Positions 1-7,818 of a stretch of 64,000 bases of DNA are shown here, piece after piece. The notes below the pieces were generated by a model. That model had not been told where the DNA came from and did not search any database. It worked only from the letters and a program-made list of their open reading frames with translations. Source of the stretch: Streptomyces sp. NBC_01314. GTDB lineage: Bacteria; Actinomycetota; Actinomycetes; Streptomycetales; Streptomycetaceae. The stretch lies in contig NZ_CP108394.1 of assembly GCF_041435215.1 (NCBI RefSeq), positions 9,920,001-9,984,000 of the forward strand. Direction: 5' to 3'. The position numbers and the translations under genes are program-made. How positions within the stretch are numbered: the first letter of the stretch is position 1; each line of letters starts with the position of its first letter.

Positions 1-25
1 GTAGAGCCCAACATCAATCGACATC

Positions 26-107
26 GGGTCGCCAACACGGGTCGTCAACACGGGTCGTCGACTCCGGATCGTCGACACAGGGTCGTCAGTGCCGGGTCGT
101 CGACGCC
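26..107. repeat. Six imperfect 13-14 bp tandem repeats
   Basis: GGGTCG or GGATCG recurs at 26, 39, 52, 66, 80 and 94, each followed by a variable GTCRAC-like stretch. This is a short minisatellite in the region upstream of the pectate lyase gene. No gene is seen in the first 256 bases. The array may be the end of something that begins outside the window. Confidence 0.7.
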
Positions 108-217
108 GGCTGACCGCCCGGGGTCTACGACTGCGACCCTCATGTTCAAGAATGAGAACAGCGATCACTTGCATGGATATTGACGTGCTCGGGACAACGG
201 CCCTAGCTTCCGGTGTT

Positions 218-231
218 GGAAAGCGCTTTCC
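218..231. promoter_or_regulatory. LacI/cre-like operator upstream of pectate lyase
   Basis: GGAAAGCGCTTTCC is a perfect 14-bp palindrome ending 25 bases before the ATG at 257. Its central CG and GAAAG half-sites match operators of LacI-family repressors that control carbohydrate-active enzymes. The cognate repressor is not adjacent. Binding is inferred from sequence form and position only. Confidence 0.6.
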
Positions 232-256
232 CCTTCGGATGTCCGGGAGACGAACC

Positions 257-1450
257 ATGCGTCCACAGCGATTCACCGCGTGCGTAAGCCTGTTGAGCGT
301 CCTGGCCGGCGGCCTCCTCGCCCTGTCCGCCCCCGCCGCGCACGCCGCCGGCAGCCTCTACGTGGCGACCGGCGGCAGCGACAGCAACGCCGGCACACTG
401 GCGGCTCCGCTGCGCACCATCCAGCGGGCCGTGGACCTGGCGCAGGCGGGCGACTCGATCCTGATCCGGGGCGGGACATATGCGCCGACCACGAACATCC
501 AGTTGCTCAAGAGCGGTACGGCGAGTCAGCCCATCAGGCTGGGCAACTACAACGGCGAGCGCGTCGTCATCGACGGCGAGGGGATGCCCTACACGCCCGG
601 CGCGGTCGGCTCCAGCATCCCCCGGGCCCAGCGGGGCGCGATCCACATCGAGGGGGAGTACTGGCGGCTGAGCGGGCTGGAGATCGCCAACGGGCCGTAC
701 GGGATCTTCGGCGTGGACACCAGTGGCAATGTCTTCGAGCGGCTGGTCACGCGGAACAACTACGAGTCCGGCGTGCACATCCAGGGCGCGTCGAGCGCCA
801 ACCAGTTCATCAATCTGGACAGCTACGGCAACCGGGACCCGCGCAAGAACGGCGAGAGCGCCGACGGCCTGGCGATCAAGGAAGGCTCCGGGACGGGCAA
901 CGTGGTGCGTGGGGCCCGGCTGTGGAACAACTCCGACGACGGGCTGGACTTCTGGGAGTTCCTCTCTCCGGTGACCATCGAGGGAAGCGGCGCGTACGGG
1001 AACGGCTACAACCGCTGGAGCCTGCCGAACTACACCGGTGACGGCAACGGCTTCAAGCTCGGCGGCGGCGGTGACGCGGACCTGCCCGCGGCGCATGTCG
1101 TGCGCAACAGCGTGGCGTGGGACAACTCGGCGGGCGGGTTCATCGACAACGCCAACCCCGGCGCGCTGGTGGCCGAGCGCTGCACAGCATGGCGCAACAA
1201 GGGCACGGGGTTCGACTTCGCCGACGCCGACGGCACGCTGACGAAGAACCTCGCGGTGGCCAACGGCACGAATGTCTCGCTGGGCTCGAACTCCGGCGGG
1301 AGCGGCAACTCCTGGAACCTCGGCGGCACCTGGTCCTTCACGAGCACCGACGCGACCACGATCACCGGAGCCAGGGCGGCCGACGGCTCCATCCCGACCT
1401 CGACCTTCCTGCGGCCCGCGAACGGCGCGGATGTCGGGGCGCGGCTCTGA
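257..1450 (+). CDS. Secreted pectate lyase, PL9-like parallel beta-helix
   Basis: The 397-residue protein starts at the ATG preceded by GGGAGA; the reading frame is open further upstream, but only this start gives a clean Sec signal peptide (residues 1-30, AHA cleavage site). The mature part begins with a DUF1565-like strand (GTLAAPLRTIQRAV) followed by right-handed beta-helix repeats. Residues 225-233 (NSDDGLDFW) and 265-268 (GFKL) resemble the calcium-binding aspartates and catalytic lysine of PL9 lyases such as Pel9A. It likely cleaves extracellular polygalacturonate by beta-elimination using Ca2+. A perfect LacI-like palindrome lies just upstream, suggesting sugar-responsive repression. 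Family assignment is from remembered motifs, so another PL9/PL1-like specificity is possible. Confidence 0.82.
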   Translation: MRPQRFTACVSLLSVLAGGLLALSAPAAHAAGSLYVATGGSDSNAGTLAAPLRTIQRAVDLAQAGDSILIRGGTYAPTTNIQLLKSGTASQPIRLGNYNGERVVIDGEGMPYTPGAVGSSIPRAQRGAIHIEGEYWRLSGLEIANGPYGIFGVDTSGNVFERLVTRNNYESGVHIQGASSANQFINLDSYGNRDPRKNGESADGLAIKEGSGTGNVVRGARLWNNSDDGLDFWEFLSPVTIEGSGAYGNGYNRWSLPNYTGDGNGFKLGGGGDADLPAAHVVRNSVAWDNSAGGFIDNANPGALVAERCTAWRNKGTGFDFADADGTLTKNLAVANGTNVSLGSNSGGSGNSWNLGGTWSFTSTDATTITGARAADGSIPTSTFLRPANGADVGARL

Positions 1451-1559
1451 GGGGTGACGTCGGGCTGTTGTGTGTGGGCCGCCCTGATGGTTCTGGTGGC
1501 GCCCGCTGTTCGTTTTCGGTGTTCCGGTGTCCCGGTGCGTGGGCTGTCCGTTCTGTCTT

Positions 1560-1609
1560 CGGCCTTCCTGTGGCCCGTGAACCGCGCGGATGTCGGGGCG
1601 CGGCTCTGA
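1560..1609 (+). repeat. Duplicate of the lyase gene 3' end (46/50 identical to 1401-1450)
   Basis: Bases 1560-1609 repeat 1401-1450, including the stop codon, with four mismatches. The copy would read AFLWPVNRADVGARL-stop against TFLRPANGADVGARL-stop in the gene. The 109 bases between the copies hold no recognisable gene. This looks like the surviving end of a tandem gene duplication whose body was deleted. Confidence 0.8.
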
Positions 1610-1663
1610 CGGGGGCCGTCCGCCGGTACCGCTCATGCGCCGCCCGGCCCCGCCGGGCGGCGC

Positions 1664-2245
1664 TCACCGCGCTTCCGGTGTCCCGGCGCGCAGTCCGTCC
1701 ATGACGAGGTCGAGGAGGCGGGTGGCGCGCGGCTGCCAGTCGTCCCGGGGGCCTATCTGCCAGAGGCCGGCGATCGCGAGGAAGAAGTCGTCGGCGGTGA
1801 CTCCGGCGCGGACGGTCCCGGCCTTCTCGCCCGCGCGGAGCAGGAGTTCGGCGGCTTCGTACACCGGTGCGTTTCCCGGCTTGTCGGGGCTGTCGGGGTC
1901 GCAGGTGGCCTGGCGGATCGCGTCCGCGAGGCCCGCCTTGGTCAGGGCGAACCGGGCGAGGCGGTCCATCCACTCGCGGAGCGCCCGGTCCGGTTCACGG
2001 GTGGCGAGCAACTCGGCGGCGGAGTCGGCGACCTGTCGCATCTCGTGCCGGTAGACCTCCAGGACGAGGGCCTCCCGGGTGGGGAAGTGGCGGTAGAACG
2101 TGCCCTGTCCGACGCACGCCTTCCTGGCGATCCTGCTCAGGGGCGCGTCCGCGGAGCGCGTCAACTCGGTCAGCGCGACCGCCAGGATGCGCTCGCGGTT
2201 CCGCTGTGCGTCCGAGCGCAGAGCGGCACCCTTCTTCTGCCACAC
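1664..2245 (-). CDS. TetR-family repressor, divergent from the Mo-hydroxylase operon
   Basis: The start chosen is the GTG at 2245, preceded by GAGGAGG with 5-base spacing, giving 193 residues, a normal TetR length. The N-terminal helix-turn-helix reads LSRIARKACVGQGTFYRHFPTREAL, the classic TetR recognition-helix region, followed by an effector-binding helical domain ending in DDFFLAIAGLWQIGP. It is transcribed away from the molybdenum hydroxylase genes starting at 2459. Two palindromes of the form GGACA-N2-TGTCC lie in the 213-base shared promoter region. It probably represses itself and the hydroxylase operon until a substrate binds. The ligand is unknown. Confidence 0.9.
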   Translation of the reverse strand: MWQKKGAALRSDAQRNRERILAVALTELTRSADAPLSRIARKACVGQGTFYRHFPTREALVLEVYRHEMRQVADSAAELLATREPDRALREWMDRLARFALTKAGLADAIRQATCDPDSPDKPGNAPVYEAAELLLRAGEKAGTVRAGVTADDFFLAIAGLWQIGPRDDWQPRATRLLDLVMDGLRAGTPEAR

Positions 2246-2290
2246 GCGGACCTCCTCGCGGGTCCCTGGCCGAAACCCGTCCTTGTTAAG

Positions 2291-2304
2291 CGGACAACTG
2301 TCCG
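2291..2304. promoter_or_regulatory. Putative TetR operator 1
   Basis: CGGACAACTGTCCG is a 14-bp palindrome with one mismatched pair, lying between the divergent TetR and hydroxylase genes. It shares GGACA-N2-TGTCC with a second site at 2322-2333. Confidence 0.6.
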
Positions 2305-2321
2305 TTAGGTTTTCCCGGAGA

Positions 2322-2333
2322 GGACAGCTGTCC
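2322..2333. promoter_or_regulatory. Putative TetR operator 2
   Basis: GGACAGCTGTCC is a perfect 12-bp palindrome 31 bases (about three helical turns) from the first GGACA-N2-TGTCC site, so two dimers could bind the same face of the DNA. Confidence 0.6.
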
Positions 2334-2458
2334 GGTTGCTTCAGCGTAGCGCCGGCCCGACCGGCGCGGACACCCCGGCTGTCCCGCAATCACCGACTCG
2401 ACCGCCTGCCGGAGCGAGTCATCTCGACATGCCCCGGATACGCGAAAGAAGGCTGATC

Positions 2459-3025
2459 ATGTCCCCAGCCACCTCCTCGACGTACAGCGCCATCACCTTG
2501 AACATCAACGGCGAGAAGCACACGCTCTCCGTCGACCACCGCACCACCCTGCTCGACGCGCTGCGTGAGCGACTCGACATGACCGGCACCAAGAAGGGCT
2601 GCGACCAGGGGCAGTGCGGTGCCTGCACCGTCCTCGTCGACGGGCGCCGCAACGTCTCCTGTCTGCAGCTGGCGGTGGCCGCCGAGGGACGCGAGATCAC
2701 CACCATCGAGGGCGTCGCCGACGGGGACGAACTGAACCCCGTGCAGCAGGCGTTCCTCGATCTCGACGGCTTCCAGTGCGGCTACTGCACCCCGGGCCAG
2801 ATCTGTTCGGCCATCGCGGTCATCGAGGAGCACGCGGCGGGCTGGCCCAGCGCCGTCACCGACGACGTCCGTCCCGAGGCGGGACCGCCACCGCTCACGC
2901 CCGGGGAGATCCGGGAGCGGATGAGCGGCAACCTGTGCCGCTGCGGCGCCTACGTGTCGATCGTCGAGGCCGTCGCCCGCGCCGCCGCCGACAGCACCGC
3001 GAAGACCAAGGAGGCCGTGGCGTGA
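2459..3025 (+). CDS. Molybdenum hydroxylase 2Fe-2S subunit (PaoA/YagT type)
   Basis: The 188-residue small subunit carries two 2Fe-2S clusters that pass electrons from the Mo site to FAD. The plant-ferredoxin-type cluster uses C48, C53, C56 (CDQGQCGAC) and C68. The second cluster uses GFQCGYC (C107, C110) and LCRCGAY (C160, C162). The ATG at 2459 follows AGAAGG. The stop overlaps the next gene's GTG by 2 bases, so the subunits are translationally coupled. Together with the two genes behind it, this is the three-subunit form seen in periplasmic aldehyde oxidoreductase PaoABC. No Tat signal peptide is visible here, so it is probably cytoplasmic. Confidence 0.93.
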   Translation: MSPATSSTYSAITLNINGEKHTLSVDHRTTLLDALRERLDMTGTKKGCDQGQCGACTVLVDGRRNVSCLQLAVAAEGREITTIEGVADGDELNPVQQAFLDLDGFQCGYCTPGQICSAIAVIEEHAAGWPSAVTDDVRPEAGPPPLTPGEIRERMSGNLCRCGAYVSIVEAVARAAADSTAKTKEAVA

Positions 3026-4014
3026 AGGAGTTCGACTACCAGCGGGCGTACGACGTCTCCGGCGCGGTCGCCCTGCTCGGCGCCGACCCCGAGGCCCGCT
3101 TCCTCGGCGGCGGCACCAACCTCGTCGACCTGATGAAGACCGGCGTCGAGCGGCCCGCCCGCCTCGTCGACGTCCGCGAACTCCCCCTCGACGGTATCGA
3201 GTCGACCGGGGACGGCGGACTGCGGATCGGCGCGACCGTCACCAACAGCGACCTCGCCGCCCACCCCGAAGTCCGCCGCCGCTACCCGGCGCTGACCCAG
3301 GCGGTCCTGGCCGGCGCCTCCGGGCAGCTGCGCAACATGGCCACCGTCGGCGGCAACCTCCTGCAGCGCACCCGCTGCGGCTACTTCGCCGACGTCACCC
3401 AGCCCTGCAACAAGCGGACCCCCGGCAGCGGCTGCCCCGCGATCGAGGGCGAGCACCACAACCACGCCGTCCTGGGCGCCTCCGCGCACTGCGTGGCCAC
3501 CCACCCCTCCGACATGGGTGTGGCCCTGGCCGCCTTCGACGCCGTCGTCACCTACGAAACGGCCGACGGGCCGGGTGAATCGCCGCTCGCCGACTTCTAC
3601 CTCCCGGTGGGCGACACCCCGCACATCGAGACGGCCCTGCCGCCGGGCGCCCTCATCACCGGCGTCATCCTGCCGCCCGCCCCCGTCGCCGCGCGCTCCC
3701 GCTACCGCAAGGTCCGCGAGCGCGCCTCGTACGCCTTCGCCATCGGCTCGATCGCCGCCGCGCTCGACGTCCGGGACGGCGTCGTGCACGAGGTGCGGCT
3801 GGCCTTCGGGGCGGTCGCCTCCCGGCCGTGGCGGGCCTACGCGGCGGAGCGCGTGCTGACCGGGGCACCGGCCGACGCCGAGACCTTCGCGGCCGCCGCC
3901 GACGCAGAACTGGCCGCCGCCGAGCCGCTGCCGCACAACGGATACAAGGTGACACTGATGCGCAACCTCGTCGTGGCCGTCCTGTCCGAACTCACCGAGG
4001 AGGCCACCCGATGA
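3022..4014 (+). CDS. Molybdenum hydroxylase FAD/4Fe-4S subunit (PaoB/YagS type)
   Basis: The 330-residue protein starts with GTG overlapping the previous stop (GTGA). FLGGGTN (residues 27-33) and TVGGNLLQ (about 108-115) are the FAD-contacting motifs of the xanthine-dehydrogenase FAD domain. Between them and the C-terminal CO dehydrogenase-type domain lies an insert with C119, C129, C138 and C157. That is the cysteine set that binds an extra 4Fe-4S cluster in PaoB-like subunits and is absent from ordinary xanthine dehydrogenases. This points to an aldehyde or aromatic-aldehyde oxidoreductase rather than xanthine dehydrogenase. The end overlaps the next gene in an ATGA. Confidence 0.92.
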   Translation: MKEFDYQRAYDVSGAVALLGADPEARFLGGGTNLVDLMKTGVERPARLVDVRELPLDGIESTGDGGLRIGATVTNSDLAAHPEVRRRYPALTQAVLAGASGQLRNMATVGGNLLQRTRCGYFADVTQPCNKRTPGSGCPAIEGEHHNHAVLGASAHCVATHPSDMGVALAAFDAVVTYETADGPGESPLADFYLPVGDTPHIETALPPGALITGVILPPAPVAARSRYRKVRERASYAFAIGSIAAALDVRDGVVHEVRLAFGAVASRPWRAYAAERVLTGAPADAETFAAAADAELAAAEPLPHNGYKVTLMRNLVVAVLSELTEEATR

Positions 4015-6131
4015 CCACCGCCCCCACGGCACACCAGGACGCCGTCGGCACCGCGCACACCCGGGTCGAAGGCCGCGACAAGGTCACCGGAGCCGCCCGC
4101 TACGCCGGAGAGATCCCCTTCACCGGACTCGTCCACGGCTGGCTGGCGCTGTCCACCGTGGCCCGCGGCCGGATCCGGGCGATCGACACCGCCGACGCGC
4201 TCGGGATGCCGGGCGTGCTCGTGGTCCTGACCCACGAGAACGCCCCGCGCGTCACGACCGACTACGCGGGTCTCATGGGGATGAAACCCGACCCGACCAC
4301 CGCCGTCTTCCAGCACGACCGGGTACCCCACAGGGGCTGGCCGGTGGCGCTGGTGGTCGCCGAGACCTCCGAGCAGGCCAGGGAGGCCGCCGAGGCGCTG
4401 GTCGTGCACTACGAACAGGAGACGCACGACATCGCGTTCGCCGCCGGTCACCCGGACGCGTACGCGCTGGACGCCTTCGGCCCCGCGGTGATCGAGAAGG
4501 GCGACCTGGACGCCGAACTCGCCGCCTCCGCCGCCGTCGTGGACGCCGAGTACTCCACCCCCGAGGAACACCACAACCCGATGGAGCCGCACGCCGTGAC
4601 GGTCCGCTGGGAGGGGGGTCGGCTCGAAGTCCTCGACTCCAACCAGGGCACCATGTGGGTCGCCGGTGAACTCGCCAGCCTGTTCTCCCTCGACCCGGCC
4701 TCGGTGTGGGTCCGCTCCGAGCACGTCGGCGGCGGCTTCGGCAGCAAGGGCGTCCGCGCGCACCAGGTCGCCGCCGTCATGGCCGCGACCGTCCTCCAGC
4801 GCCCCGTGCGGGTGGTCATGACCCGGCGCCAGATGTTCTCCCTGGCCGGCTACCGCAGCCCCACCAGCCAGCGGGTCCGGCTCGGCGCCGACCCCGACGG
4901 ACGGCTGCGCGCCCTGGAGCACCGCTCCCAGAGCCTCACCTCGACCGTCCACGAGTTCATCGAGTCGGCCGCCGGCCCGGCCCGTGTGATGTACGCCGCC
5001 GACGCCCACCACACGGCAAACAAGGTCGTACGGCTCGACGTGCCGACCCCGACGTGGATGCGCGCGCCCGGCGAGGCACCGGGGTCGTTCGCGCTGGAGT
5101 CGGCGTTCGACGAACTCGCCGAGAAGCTGGGCATCGACCCGATCGAGCTGCGGGCCCGCAACGAGCCCGAGCGGGGCCCCGTGTCCGGGTTGCCGTTCGG
5201 CAGCCGCAACCTGCACGCCTGCTTCCGCGAAGGCGCCCGCAGGTTCGGCTGGGCGGACCGTGACCCGCGCCCCGGGGTGCGCCGCGACGGCCGCTGGCTG
5301 CTCGGCACCGGCACGGCGGCGGCCTCCTTCGGCGCGGGAGCCGCGCCGTCCACGGCCGCCGTGACGGCCGAGGCCGACGGCACCTTCACCGTGCGGATCA
5401 ACGCGGCGGACATCGGCACCGGTGCCCGCACCGCGCTCACCCTGGTCGCCGCCGACGCGCTGGAAGTCGCACCGAACCAGGTCCGGGTGCGGATCGGGGA
5501 CAGCGACTTCGGACCCGCCATGATCGCCGGTGGCTCGATGGGCACTCGCTCCTGGGCCTGGGCCGTCACCCTCGCGGCAGGCGAACTGCGGGAGCGGCTC
5601 GCGCTCGGCGCCGGCGTCCCACCGGAGGGCATCACCGTCCGCTCCGACACCACCGCCGCCATCGGCGCCCTCGCCCAGAAGGAACGCCACTCCTACGGCG
5701 CCCAGTTCGCCGAGGTCGCCGTGGACCCCGCCACCGGCGAGGTACGCGTGCGCCGCATGCTCGGCGTCTTCGCGGCGGGAAAGATCGTCAACCCGCTCAC
5801 CGCCCGCAACCAGCTCGTAGGCGGCATGATCTGGGGCATCTCCATGGCCCTCCACGAGGAGGCGGTACGCGACCGGGCGTCCGGCGGCCACTACGGCGCC
5901 GACCTCGCCGGCTACCACGTGGCCGCGCACGCCGACGTGCCCGCCGTCGAGGCGGACTGGGTGGACGACCCCGACCCCGACGACCCCGTCGGCATCAAGG
6001 GCATCGGCGAGATCGGCATCGTGGGCGCGGCGGCGGCCGTCGCCAACGCCGTCTGGCACGCCACCGGCGTACGTCACCGCCATCTGCCGATCCGGCCCGA
6101 CCGCGTTCTCATGGCGGGCCGGGATGCTTGA
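4011..6131 (+). CDS. Molybdenum hydroxylase large Mo-cofactor subunit
   Basis: The 706-residue catalytic subunit belongs to the xanthine oxidase family. The N-terminal a/b hammerhead (VTGAARYAGEI) is followed by molybdopterin-cytosine-dinucleotide-binding regions (VGGGFGSK near residue 243). The C-terminal GIKGIGEIG contains the catalytic base glutamate (about residue 667). The ATG overlaps the upstream stop by 4 bases and the gene overlaps the following maturase gene by 8 bases. It likely hydroxylates an aldehyde or N-heterocycle with water as oxygen donor. The exact substrate cannot be read from the sequence. Confidence 0.93.
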   Translation: MTTAPTAHQDAVGTAHTRVEGRDKVTGAARYAGEIPFTGLVHGWLALSTVARGRIRAIDTADALGMPGVLVVLTHENAPRVTTDYAGLMGMKPDPTTAVFQHDRVPHRGWPVALVVAETSEQAREAAEALVVHYEQETHDIAFAAGHPDAYALDAFGPAVIEKGDLDAELAASAAVVDAEYSTPEEHHNPMEPHAVTVRWEGGRLEVLDSNQGTMWVAGELASLFSLDPASVWVRSEHVGGGFGSKGVRAHQVAAVMAATVLQRPVRVVMTRRQMFSLAGYRSPTSQRVRLGADPDGRLRALEHRSQSLTSTVHEFIESAAGPARVMYAADAHHTANKVVRLDVPTPTWMRAPGEAPGSFALESAFDELAEKLGIDPIELRARNEPERGPVSGLPFGSRNLHACFREGARRFGWADRDPRPGVRRDGRWLLGTGTAAASFGAGAAPSTAAVTAEADGTFTVRINAADIGTGARTALTLVAADALEVAPNQVRVRIGDSDFGPAMIAGGSMGTRSWAWAVTLAAGELRERLALGAGVPPEGITVRSDTTAAIGALAQKERHSYGAQFAEVAVDPATGEVRVRRMLGVFAAGKIVNPLTARNQLVGGMIWGISMALHEEAVRDRASGGHYGADLAGYHVAAHADVPAVEADWVDDPDPDDPVGIKGIGEIGIVGAAAAVANAVWHATGVRHRHLPIRPDRVLMAGRDA

Positions 6132-7380
6132 CCTGGCCACCGAGCTGACCGAGTGGGCGCAGGACGGCCGCGACTTCGCCGTCGCCACCGTCGTCGCGGT
6201 GAGCGGCAGCGCCCCGCGCGGGCCCGGCGCGGCCCTCGCCGTCGACAGCCGGGGCACAGCCATCGGCTCGGTCTCCGGCGGGTGTGTCGAGGGCGCGGTG
6301 TACGAGCTGTGCCAACAGGCGTTGACGGACGGCGAGACCGTCCTCCAGCGCTTCGGCTACAGCGACGAGGACGCCTTCGCCGTCGGCCTGACCTGCGGCG
6401 GCGTCATCGACATCCTGGTCACCCCCGTCACCGCCGGGTCGCCGGACCGGGCGCTGCTGCACGCCGCGCTCTCGGCCGCCGCCAAGGGCGAACCGACCGC
6501 CGTCGCCCGCGTCGTGCGGGGCCCGGCCGACCTCCTCGGGCACGCCCTGCTCGTACGCGCCGCCGGGTCGCACGACGATTCGCACCACGGCGGGGCCTAC
6601 GACGGGAGGGTGCGTGACGGTGCGTACGAAGGCGGTCTCGGCGGGCACCCCGGTCTGGACCGGGCGGCCGTCGCCGAGACCCGGGCCATGCTGGACGGCG
6701 GACGCACGGGCACGATCGAGCTCTCGGCGAGCGGAGCGAGATGGGGGTCCCCCCGGACGGAGTCTGGGGGAGGATCGCACTGCCCCGGCGGCCTCACCCT
6801 CCTCGTGGAGACGCGGGTGCCGCCGCCCCGCATGATCGTGTTCGGGGCGATCGACTTCGCGGCGGCGCTGGTCCGCGCGGGCAAGTTCCTCGGCTACCAC
6901 GTCACCGTGTGCGACGCCCGGCCGGTCTTCGCCACCCGGGCCCGCTTCCCCGAGGCCGACGATCTCGTGGTGGACTGGCCGCACCGCTATCTCCGCAGCA
7001 CCGGGACGGACAGCCGTACGGTCCTGTGCGTGCTCACCCACGACGCCAAGTTCGACATCCCGCTGCTGACGACGGCCCTGCGGATGCCGGTCGCGTTCGT
7101 GGGGGCGATGGGCTCCCGCCGCACCCACGCCGACCGTGACCGGCGGCTGCGTGAAGTCGGGCTCACCGAAAGGGAGTTGGCGCGGCTCAGGTCCCCGATC
7201 GGGCTCGACCTCGGCGCCCGTACGCCCGAGGAGACCGCCCTGTCCATCGCGGCGGAGATCGTCGCGGCCCGGCGTGGCGGCACGGGCGTACCGCTGACCG
7301 GTTCGGGGACGCCGATCCACCGCGAGGCGGGGGAGCGGGGGCCGTGGCGGCGGCCTGAGTACGTCAGCCGGGGCAACTGA
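6124..7380 (+). CDS. XdhC/CoxI-family Mo-cofactor maturation factor with an in-frame repeat insert
   Basis: The 418-residue protein has the N-terminal XdhC/CoxI domain (SGSAPRGPGA, SVSGGCVEG with the conserved cysteine) and a C-terminal Rossmann-like domain (MIVFGAIDFAAALVRAGKF, VAFVGAMGSRRTHADR). XdhC proteins hold and insert sulfurated molybdenum cofactor into hydroxylases, which fits its place as last gene of the operon. Residues around 202-219 are encoded by a Streptomyces-type hairpin repeat inserted in frame between the two domains, and the preceding linker is also long and Gly/His/Asp-rich. The insert falls in a linker, so the protein is probably still functional. Confidence 0.88.
   Translation: MLDLATELTEWAQDGRDFAVATVVAVSGSAPRGPGAALAVDSRGTAIGSVSGGCVEGAVYELCQQALTDGETVLQRFGYSDEDAFAVGLTCGGVIDILVTPVTAGSPDRALLHAALSAAAKGEPTAVARVVRGPADLLGHALLVRAAGSHDDSHHGGAYDGRVRDGAYEGGLGGHPGLDRAAVAETRAMLDGGRTGTIELSASGARWGSPRTESGGGSHCPGGLTLLVETRVPPPRMIVFGAIDFAAALVRAGKFLGYHVTVCDARPVFATRARFPEADDLVVDWPHRYLRSTGTDSRTVLCVLTHDAKFDIPLLTTALRMPVAFVGAMGSRRTHADRDRRLREVGLTERELARLRSPIGLDLGARTPEETALSIAAEIVAARRGGTGVPLTGSGTPIHREAGERGPWRRPEYVSRGN
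6729..6777 (+). repeat. Streptomyces-type interspersed hairpin repeat inside the xdhC-like gene
   Basis: The sequence has the layout GAGCGGAGCGAG, GGGGG-T-CCCCCC, spacer, GGGGGAGG, which I recognise as a short dispersed repeat common in Streptomyces genomes. The C tract (6749-6754) can pair with G tracts at 6743-6747 or 6766-6770. It is in frame and adds the peptide ARWGSPRTESGGG. Confidence 0.65.
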
Positions 7381-7428
7381 GTATGTGGTCCGATGCCCCG
7401 CACCCAGGCCCGCTGGTGCACTGTCCTC

Positions 7429-7818
7429 ATGGACACGCACCCCTCGCGCCCGCGCTCCCTCCGCAATGTCACCGCCACGGCCACCGCCACCGGTTCGGCC
7501 CTCGCGGTGGTGCTGCTGCCGCTGGTGGTCGGGGCGTTGGTGGCGCGGTCGGCCGGCGGTGACCCGATGGCGTCGGTCAACGCCCTGATGACGGGCGGCG
7601 GGGAGCGGGCGCGGCTGTCCCGGAGCCAGCTGCCCGTCCTGCGGGGCATACACACGGCGCCCCGCAGGATGGGTGCGCATTTGGCACGGCGACGGCCGAC
7701 GGAGGGCCGTTCGCCGCTGAACGGCCGTTCGCTGCTTGACGGCCGTCTGCCGGTACGACGGCTACTGACCCGCGGCGAGGACGTACGCGTTGAGGTTCCC
7801 CACGGTCGTGAGCGGTGA
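7429..7818 (+). CDS. Possible small membrane protein (weak)
   Basis: This 129-residue frame has an N-terminal hydrophobic stretch (GSALAVVLLPLVVGALVA, about residues 23-40) with G/C-rich third positions, which suggests coding. I see no ribosome binding site. The frame also runs through a stem-loop at 7705-7726 and 57 bases into the convergent phospholipase-like gene, so at least the 3' part is doubtful. No family recognised. If it is not a gene, the 7381-7761 stretch is an intergenic region holding that terminator-like hairpin. Confidence 0.25.
   Translation: MDTHPSRPRSLRNVTATATATGSALAVVLLPLVVGALVARSAGGDPMASVNALMTGGGERARLSRSQLPVLRGIHTAPRRMGAHLARRRPTEGRSPLNGRSLLDGRLPVRRLLTRGEDVRVEVPHGRER
7705..7726 (-). 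terminator. Stem-loop downstream of the phospholipase-like gene
   Basis: GGCCGTTC and GAACGGCC form an 8-bp stem with a 6-base loop, 36 bases past the stop of the minus-strand gene. GAACGGCCGTTC (7719-7730) is itself palindromic, so two alternative hairpins are possible. Confidence 0.45.

Noticed and set aside
203..1636. Long minus-strand reading frame across the pectate lyase gene
   Set aside because: It is the antisense shadow of a GC-rich gene with clear signal peptide and PL9 motifs; its own translation is Arg/Gly/Ala-rich with no family features.
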